From contig BFEA01000623.1 of assembly GCA_003427395.1 (NCBI GenBank), positions 109,510 to 160,245 of the forward strand: a stretch of 50,736 nt of DNA. The letters are read 5' to 3'. Below, one piece after another: positions 44,926 through 50,736 of this stretch. A model generated the notes under the pieces. It had not been told where the DNA came from. It saw only the letters and a program-made list of their open reading frames with translations, and made no database searches. A program made the translations under genes and the position numbers. Origin of the DNA: Chara braunii. Its lineage: Eukaryota > Streptophyta > Charophyceae > Charales > Characeae. Each line of letters begins with the position of its first letter. Position 1 is the stretch's first letter.

Positions 44926-45547
44926 ACACGAAGTGCAAACGCTTCGTGTCTGCTCTTCGAGCCTCTATGAATGTGCTTTTATGACATGCTTTGTTTTGTC
45001 TACTGCTGCCAGTTGAAGGTAAGCCATATGCCCCGAGTGTGAAGTTCGGTCGCACACTTGACTGTTTAGATGAATCCAAGATCGGTTATGAAACTGACTG
45101 GGCCCTTTGTAAATAAAAAAAAGGTGCAGAGCTGACGGATCTCCAAGAAACAAGGCCTTCGTTCGGCAAAACATAAATTTTACGTCAAGTGATGATTTTG
45201 TTTTATTGCTCACTAAGGCGTAAGAAGGCACGAAGTGCTCAGCCTAGACAAGACACACCTCTAGCCTTTTTCCAGATATCTGCGATTCTCTTTTGTGACA
45301 TTAGATCAGACGCGAAGCGTCTGTGTCTTCATTCTAAGATATATGAAACTTGGATTTTAAATATATCTAACACATTTTGATAGAAAATCAATCTATGGTT
45401 CACATTTATTATTAAGTATGAATTATTGATAGGACATATGTAAATTTCTTAACATTATTTAGAGTTAGGTTTCATAAGGATAAATAAGCTCAAATTAGTT
45501 AAACGCAAGTCAACTTTGGCGACTTTCATTACTCCACAGGCTGTTGT

Positions 45548-45780
45548 GAAATCTCCGCCAACGTGGTCTGTGTGTATATGTAATCCTATTGGCGCTCTTG
45601 CGTTTTCTTTTATTTACTTCGACCTCTCACTCAACTCACTTACTCGAAGATTGGAACTACGAAGCAAGTAGAATAAAGAGTCGTATGATAGGTGACTATC
45701 TCACACGGTTCGGAGAGGACTCGAGTACCGTTGGCATGTGTTCCTCAGTGGGGAAGTTTCACTCTATTAAATATATAAGG
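45548..45780 (+). pseudogene. Organellar group II intron 3' end (domain V)
   Basis: At 45677-45715 the sequence folds as the catalytic domain V: GAGTCGTATGATAG, loop GTGA, CTATCTCACACGGTTCGGAG. This is the highly conserved signature of organellar group II introns (usual form GAGCCGTATG...GTACGGTTC). The downstream ~50 bp would hold domain VI and the splice site, which I cannot place. The host gene is not recognised. Confidence 0.75.
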
Positions 45781-46056
45781 AATTCAACCCTATACTACAA
45801 GACCCCGTATTGGCTATACATCCTCCTTGTATTTATGCAAGATACGTTGTCAGTACTATTGGTTTTCGTTTATGCGTATCTGGAACTCAACAAAAAAAAA
45901 ACACACTGCGCGTGAAATCAGTGAAAGTGGGAAGCAGAAAGATCACTGTGGAAAAAAAAAGGCAGTGATCTTACGTTCTGTGCTTCGCACCATAACGCGA
46001 CCTCTTGGAAGTGCCTATTGGAAACTGATACGGATTTGGATTTTAACGTATTGGTG

Positions 46057-46130
46057 TTTTTAAACGTTGCAGGGCCTTGGCAATATGGATTTCAAGATGC
46101 AGCCACTCCTATGATGTAAGGAATTATTGA
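46057..46130 (+). pseudogene. cox2: Mitochondrial cox2 exon fragment with in-frame stop
   Basis: It translates as NVAGPWQYGFQDAATPMM-stop-GII, the conserved N-terminal region of cytochrome c oxidase subunit II (PWQ.GFQD.ATPMM.GII). The stop is TAA where the family has Gln (CAA), a C-to-T change. The exon breaks off within the codon after GII and is followed at 46131 by GTGCGCC, a canonical group II intron 5' end. In its source the gene therefore carried an intron here. In this copy it is a dead fragment of under 30 codons. Confidence 0.88.
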
Positions 46131-46500
46131 GTGCGCCCAGGTCGCAGATCTCGATTGCAAAGCGGCTCCAACTCTGCCACACTATCCCAAGCTGGCCCAC
46201 GCCAGCTACAACCTGCAAAGTATTTGCCAAACGACTTAATTCAATATTGATATAAAAGGAGTAAGCACGTTTGACTTCAGAATAGGTTCTTACCACGACG
46301 TTAACTTGACCTTGTAATTTATGCCTTCACCGTTTTGAGCTTGTTTATTACCTCTAAGTTTTCATAGAGGAGAGAAGGTTACGTTTTCTCCAGCTTCAGG
46401 ATGTGATGAGTCGACATCACAATTGTGTTAATTAAAACCACAATAAATAATAGTAAATGATTCTTACTCGAATGAAATGAATACTATCGATAGAGGCGAA
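46131..46500 (+). pseudogene. Probable 5' part of a cox2 group II intron
   Basis: It begins GTGCGCCCAGG immediately after the cox2 exon. Domain I features are not traced by eye and no maturase frame is seen. The right edge is unknown; a TGTGATG/CATCACA hairpin lies at about 46400-46421. Confidence 0.5.
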
Positions 46501-47050
46501 GTGGCGCCGTCTGCAACATATAAATGCATCACTTATGTCTCAAAATCAATCGAGCAAACTCGCTTAAAAAAGAGTTGACCATCGTTCTCTTAAGATAAGA
46601 AAGGTCTCTTTATCTATCGGTAGCGGTATGCTTGGACGCTGGTTGACCTGATAAAGAAAGCGACCTCTGTGCAACCCATCTCTGTTTGGCCTAGGCTCGC
46701 CTTCTACGTGCTTACCCACCGACGAACACAATATTTCTTATTATGTATGGTGTGCGTCCATTGTAGCCTTTGTTAATACACAAGTTGTTTTTTGGTATGA
46801 GGTTTCTGATATGAAGCTACTAGTTCCTAATCCTCCCCACACCTCACCTTCACGAACCCGTTCAGCTACGTCTCGTAGACATGGTTGGGGGTTGACCAAG
46901 GGTTGGTCCTTCCCAGTGGCCCCCCTTCACGACAGGCGGTGGTCCCCATCTTGAGTTATTTGGCCTTCACTTGAAGGTAACTTTGTCTTTTGAAACCCAT
47001 TTGGAAAAACAAAGCAAAAAAACACAAAAATGATTTGGGAGCGAACTTGT

Positions 47051-47376
47051 ATGAAAAACAGTTGATGGAAAGGAAAACCACTCAAACAATTAACTTTTGG
47101 TTTCAAAAAGGTATCTGTTGGACGAAATTCGATAGGTCGTATCACCCTTTTCCATAGAGGTTCTCACGCAAAACGATTGCAGCGAAGAATTGACTTTCAA
47201 CGTAACACTTCGTTGACGGGTAAGGTGGAAAGAGTCGAATATGATCCAAATCGTTCCTCTTGGATTGCCCTAGTACGTTGGTACTCTGGATCTGCCCAAC
47301 CCCAACATCAAACAACATCTACAGGGTTTACTTATATATTAGCTTGTGATAAATTAAAAACAGGTAGCAAGCCACG
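47051..47376 (+). pseudogene. rpl2: Mitochondrial ribosomal protein L2 N-terminal fragment
   Basis: From ATG at 47051 the frame reads four codons, a TGA, then WKGKPLKQLTF, GRNSIGRITLFHRGSHAKRL, RRIDFQRNTS and VERVEYDPNRSSWIALVRW, then a weaker YILACDKLKTGS. This is the N-terminal RNA-binding part of L2, and its wording is of mitochondrial rather than plastid type. The L2 C-terminal domain is absent; the frame stays open to 47584 only by chance and passes into LSU rRNA. The TGA and truncation mark it as a pseudogene. Confidence 0.88.
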
Positions 47377-47523
47377 GCTGAATTCGTGCTCGATGTCAAT
47401 AGCGAGCCCGAGACTTGAGAATCCACGCGACACAAGATTTCCTGAGAAGGTACTCACGCAAGGATCTAAACCTTCAGGAGACAATTCAATTAAATTCGAG
47501 ATCGTGGGAACTGGGGAAATAAC

Positions 47524-47646
47524 TCCACAAGGGTCCCGTGTGGAAGGGCTCTCGCTCAACGGATCAAAGGTACGCCAGGGATAACAGGTTGATAACTCCC
47601 AAGAGCTCATATCGACGGAGTCGTTTGACACCTCATCATCTTGGGG
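47524..47646 (+). pseudogene. Mitochondrial LSU rRNA fragment (domain V)
   Basis: GGAAGGGCTCTCGCTCAACG, AAAGGTACGCCAGGGATAAC and CCCAAGAGCTCATATCGACG match the peptidyl-transferase region of 23S rRNA (around E. coli 2380-2520). After GTTTGACACCTC about 13 bases usually present are missing before 'atcatcttgggg', where the sequence passes to intron-like sequence. Confidence 0.92.
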
Positions 47647-47840
47647 TACTTACACAGTAATGTGTAAGCGCAAAGCTGGATATATGTTGGGAACTCCGTC
47701 GAGTTATCCAACCAAATGACAAATGTGTCGGTGCGGACAATCAGCAGGGAAGTCATGTGTTGATACATGTGTTGCGCCCCTCAATAACTACATGCCAGAC
47801 ATCCACGCATCTTACCATAATTCTTTGAAAGCGAGGTCGT
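47647..47840 (+). pseudogene. Group I intron core remnant
   Basis: GGATATATGTTGGGAACTCC, AAATGACAA, GGACAATCAGCAGGGAAGTC and CCTCAATAACTACATGCC follow in the order of the conserved P3-P8 core of organellar LSU group I introns. It abuts the domain V rRNA fragment, a known intron-rich location. No homing endonuclease frame is seen. Confidence 0.65.
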
Positions 47841-48110
47841 GTAAATCCTGGTCTGGAGTCAAAAGACAAAACTATCGACAGAAGTGCAAGGAATTTTATC
47901 CCAGTAACACGTTTCAACGTTTAAATACATTCTACTCATATTTCAATTCACAAGTATTACATAAGTCATAAGTCTCTTAACCAAGACAATTGGGTTTTGT
48001 ATAACTCTTACATGTCCAAGACCACGAAGTGGCCGCGGCGCCAATTCAATCTCATTCGATTGAGTTGGATCAAAAAGAGTTGCAAACACGAAGTGGCCGA
48101 TAAATTCTGG

Positions 48111-48182
48111 CCTTACGGGTATCACCCTTGAGTTAGTTTTGTTGTGCCTTACGGGTACCACCCTTGAGTTAGTTTTGTTGTT
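48111..48182 (+). repeat. 36-bp tandem duplication in mitochondrial spacer
   Basis: CCTTACGGGTATCACCCTTG at 48111 recurs at 48147 with one base change. Confidence 0.9.
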
Positions 48183-48198
48183 TCTTAAGCAAGTTCCT

Positions 48199-48272
48199 GG
48201 GTTTATAGTTCAACTGGTTCAAACGCACCGCTCATAACGGTGATATTGTAGGTTCAAATTCTACTAAGCCTA
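48199..48272 (+). tRNA. trnI-CAU: Mitochondrial-type tRNA-Ile (CAU)
   Basis: Acceptor stem GGGTTTA pairs with TAAGCCT. Anticodon arm CACCG-CTCATAA-CGGTG has anticodon CAT. T-arm loop is TTCAAAT. The wording matches land-plant mitochondrial trnI(CAU), whose C34 is converted to lysidine to read AUA. It is structurally intact but inside a nuclear insertion, so expression is doubtful. Confidence 0.88.
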
Positions 48273-48282
48273 TCTGGATTCT

Positions 48283-48355
48283 GGGTGTATAGCTTAGTTG
48301 GTAGAGCATTGGGCTTTTAACCTAATGGTCGCAGGTTCAAATTCTGCTATACCCA
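48283..48355 (+). tRNA. trnK-UUU: Mitochondrial-type tRNA-Lys (UUU)
   Basis: Acceptor GGGTGTA pairs with TATACCC. D-arm is AGCTTAGTTGGTAGAGCA. Anticodon arm TTGGG-CTTTTAA-CCTAA has anticodon TTT. T-arm is GCAGGTTCAAATTCTGC. All stems are intact. It ends 9 bp before family A sequence resumes. Confidence 0.93.
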
Positions 48356-48364
48356 TAAGGTCAT

Positions 48365-50736
48365 TCAGTAATACTCGGATAAGAGTATTACACATATATT
48401 CATATGGTTCATTATTGAATCTGTCTTTTATTTGAGACATAACCCAACAAGAAAATTTGACGGTGACCTTAAAAATTGAGTCTTATTTTTTAATCATGAA
48501 GTTATTGATATAAGACAGGTACTAAAAATGTGTCCTGCTTGAAAAGACACATGAGATGTATCCTGTTTTGAAATACATTTGAGTTGTGTTTATTTTGCAA
48601 AAGACGTCGTTCACCATCCTAATGGGGTAAGTCTGAGATAAAATTAAAAGATCTTGAAAATGAGATCGTTCGGGATTGTTGATGTTATGAAAGATGTTTT
48701 TAGCATCAATGGTATTGTGGAAGCCAAAAAAATTATATTTATTTTGGGTTTTCAACTCGTTTTATGTATTTTCATAGTTTCGCGAGACATGTGTTTAACC
48801 GAGTTGTGATTAACACGGGAAGATACGACCACTGAGTGACAACCTGACGATGCCCCTCGTTCATCCACTACATGGCAACTTGACGATGATGAAAAATTTG
48901 TTTATATTGGTGGTTTTATAAATTGTTTTTAACATATATTGAAATGCACATCGTTCATCCAATAAGTGACAACCTGGCGAGGGACAAATGTTTTATCAAT
49001 GACTTATGATGTTGTATATATTGAAATAAACATCGTTCATCCACTCTAGGAGGTCAGTCTGAGCGACTACATTACCAAGCTTATGGTGAAAGTTTGACAT
49101 CGTTGGGATTTAACTCTCAGCGGTGGTTGCTTACCAAGTATAACCATGCAGCGGACCTTCTGGTTTTGGCCTAGAGTTGAAACCTTAAGGGTGGCGACCC
49201 TATTGAGGGGATCAACTAAGGGTCTAGAGGTTGGGTAAAACCCAGGATAGGAGGATTTACCCGTTATTGTGTAACCAATACGGAACCACTGTTAATATAA
49301 CAACACGGTGGACCGCATATCTGGCCTGATCAACCGGACTGTGGTGGGTTTAGACGAAGACCGCCGATCCCCTCGCATTAGACTTCGGGTGGGACGGTAA
49401 TATGGTTTAGGTTAAGACTCGCGTCCATAGGGGTAGATTTCATACCTCCTCGGACAACCAACGAGGATCTAGGAAGAGAGTCTAAAGATGTGGCAAAGAT
49501 GATTGTTGTCTCTCTTGAAAACTTTCACCATTGTAGTACGGATTCAGTATCCCCACCATTGGTTCATTGAGTTTGATTTTTAGGTTTTCAATATGTGGGA
49601 GACCCGACTTAGAATCCCGACAATGCTAGAATGTATCAAGGGAGGCAATGTTAATTTTGACCTCATCTCAATCCAGAGACTTGGATTTGGCTATCCACTT
49701 ATCAAAGATGCGCCTTATTTTGGGAAAGAGATTGACCTTCTTTTTCAAAAGAAAAAGAAAGTACATGTATAGTTTTGTATTGTATCATTTGCCCAACGTT
49801 GCTATCGATCGTGCCATATTTTATCAGTTGATTTGATAACCGGAATGGATATAAGGGGAAATCGTATGAATAATTGTGTTAAATATCCCTAGCGACGAGG
49901 ACGTCGCTTAATAGGGTCTGGGAATACTGTCGGACCAAATACCTTTATTTGGCCATATGCTTTTGCAGTCGACATAGCGACAACATCGGCTACCATGACG
50001 GGGCCAGACTAGAACGAAAAGGGTGTGCGTGTTTTAGTGTGACACTTGAAACGACGTCCTCGGCCATTGAGGCTAAGGCAAATCAGTGAGAAAATTTTAC
50101 GAGTATGTGCGCTCGTTGTTATGACGCGAGTTGTGATGGTTAGGAATAATAGTAATAACCTCTGACCGAAAAGGTCGAAGGATTGATTGGGTTAGAGTTG
50201 TGTCGGGTAAATCTACGACACACGCTGAGATTTGGGTTGGTAGTTGTCTAACTACCGGTACCAGGCGTCTAAAAATGCCAATATTTATCTTCTTTTGCTC
50301 GGCCTCGAGTACCCGACACATCTATCTCTACTTGGTGTGGTACCGACCCACCTGTTCCATGAGTGTTTTCCTCAGCTCTTAAGTGTCGCGAACCTCTTTC
50401 CCCTACAACTTGAGTGTTTTCCCTGCGGCGACCCCCCATGTTGCGACCATTGCTAAGTACCGGCCTTTCAGGCCTTTCGATCAACTAAGTACCCAAGAGG
50501 GTCACACACACACTCAAACCAACAAACACTCAGGCAAGCATGCAGGCCAACAAACATACACGCACACAGATTCAAGAACAAGCTCGACCACTCTACATAT
50601 ATCCGAGCGGCTCTTTTTTAATTCAAAGTAAGAGCTAGCTCAGTAGGTTTGGGTGTAAATTATTAAGCAACAAACTTGGGGATTGGATTTGCCCAACCCT
50701 TGAGTTACCTCCTTTTTGCAAGGAGCTCAACTTAGC
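48365..50736 (+). repeat. Family A copy 2, right block (runs off the window)
   Basis: Direct match to 5935-8281. It includes the frame at 49525-49771 related to 7070-7339 but broken by TAG. An additional ~40 bp at about 49930-49970 is not in copy 1. Confidence 0.9.

Larger units (their letters stand above)
44758..48364 (+). other. Mitochondrial DNA insertion (NUMT), mosaic
   Basis: About 3.6 kb replaces ~500 bp of family A sequence. All recognisable pieces read on the plus strand: LSU rRNA (around E. coli 980-1090), a group II intron domain V, a cox2 exon with a group II intron 5' end, rpl2, LSU rRNA (around E. coli 2380-2520), a group I intron core, trnI(CAU) and trnK(UUU). The two LSU pieces are ~2.6 kb apart with unrelated genes between, so the source was rearranged, the insert was assembled from several fragments, or the source genome has split rRNA genes. 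Unassigned parts (44930-45670, 46135-47050) resemble mitochondrial spacer or intron. Confidence 0.9.

Noticed and set aside
45589-45915. 108-codon open frame as an intron maturase or protein gene
   Set aside because: It overlaps the group II intron domain V at 45677-45715, where the RNA signature explains the sequence better.
47051-47376. Plastid rpl2
   Set aside because: The stretch around VERVEYDPNRSSWIALVRW is of mitochondrial L2 type, and the neighbouring cox2, trnI(CAU) and trnK(UUU) also fit mitochondria.
47177-47584. A complete 135-codon protein
   Set aside because: Only the first ~65 codons belong to rpl2. The remainder runs through unassigned sequence into LSU rRNA.

Overview
The window looks like transposon-dense, gene-poor nuclear DNA of a plant-lineage eukaryote. 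A streptophyte (charophyte) alga or other early-diverging green plant is my best guess. The clue is an inserted block of mitochondrial sequence carrying rpl2, a cox2 exon running into a group II intron start, LSU rRNA pieces, a group I intron core, trnI(CAU) and trnK(UUU). That gene set, with mitochondrial rpl2 and tRNAs of this type, fits streptophyte mitochondria. I see no intact host protein gene. Most open frames are short, low-complexity or fall inside repeats.

Layout. (1) 700-8281 is copy 1 of a long dispersed segment (family A); copy 2 runs from 41168 to the window end. In copy 2 the first ~1.6 kb block is inverted, two insertions present in copy 1 are absent (about 357 and 524 bp, both fold-back elements), and ~500 bp is replaced by ~3.6 kb of mitochondrial DNA (44758-48364). 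(2) 8.3-13.1 kb is mostly low-complexity and unrecognised sequence. (3) Family B (13135-15525; again 36706-40135; fragment 10835-11204) carries an ATT microsatellite at a fixed place. (4) 16.2-19.0 kb is a decayed Ty3/Gypsy pol gene (RT, RNase H, zinc-finger-like linker, integrase), split by a ~350 bp near-perfect hairpin element and cut by a family C repeat. (5) Family C occurs at 19016-20300 (-), 21500-23260 (+) and 35040-36706 (+). Family D occurs at 23655-24514 (-) and 30880-31722 (+). B, C and D all end in the same ~265 bp structured module, so they are probably LTR-like or related non-autonomous elements.

The most striking signal is not protein coding. At 27857-28700 there are ten copies of an almost invariant 20-nt core, each flanked by arms that differ from copy to copy but remain complementary to each other, so the stem covaries around a fixed loop. 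A chain of about 13 consecutive, unrelated hairpins at 20388-20726 runs through a TATA box. Further covarying hairpins occur at 29012-29276 (three tandem units) and around a GGTGACA loop in the shared module. Together these suggest that structured nucleic acid, not protein, is what is maintained in these elements.

Limits: all homology calls are by eye. Repeat edges are good to roughly 5-30 bases. Bases 38968-39904 are an assembly gap.
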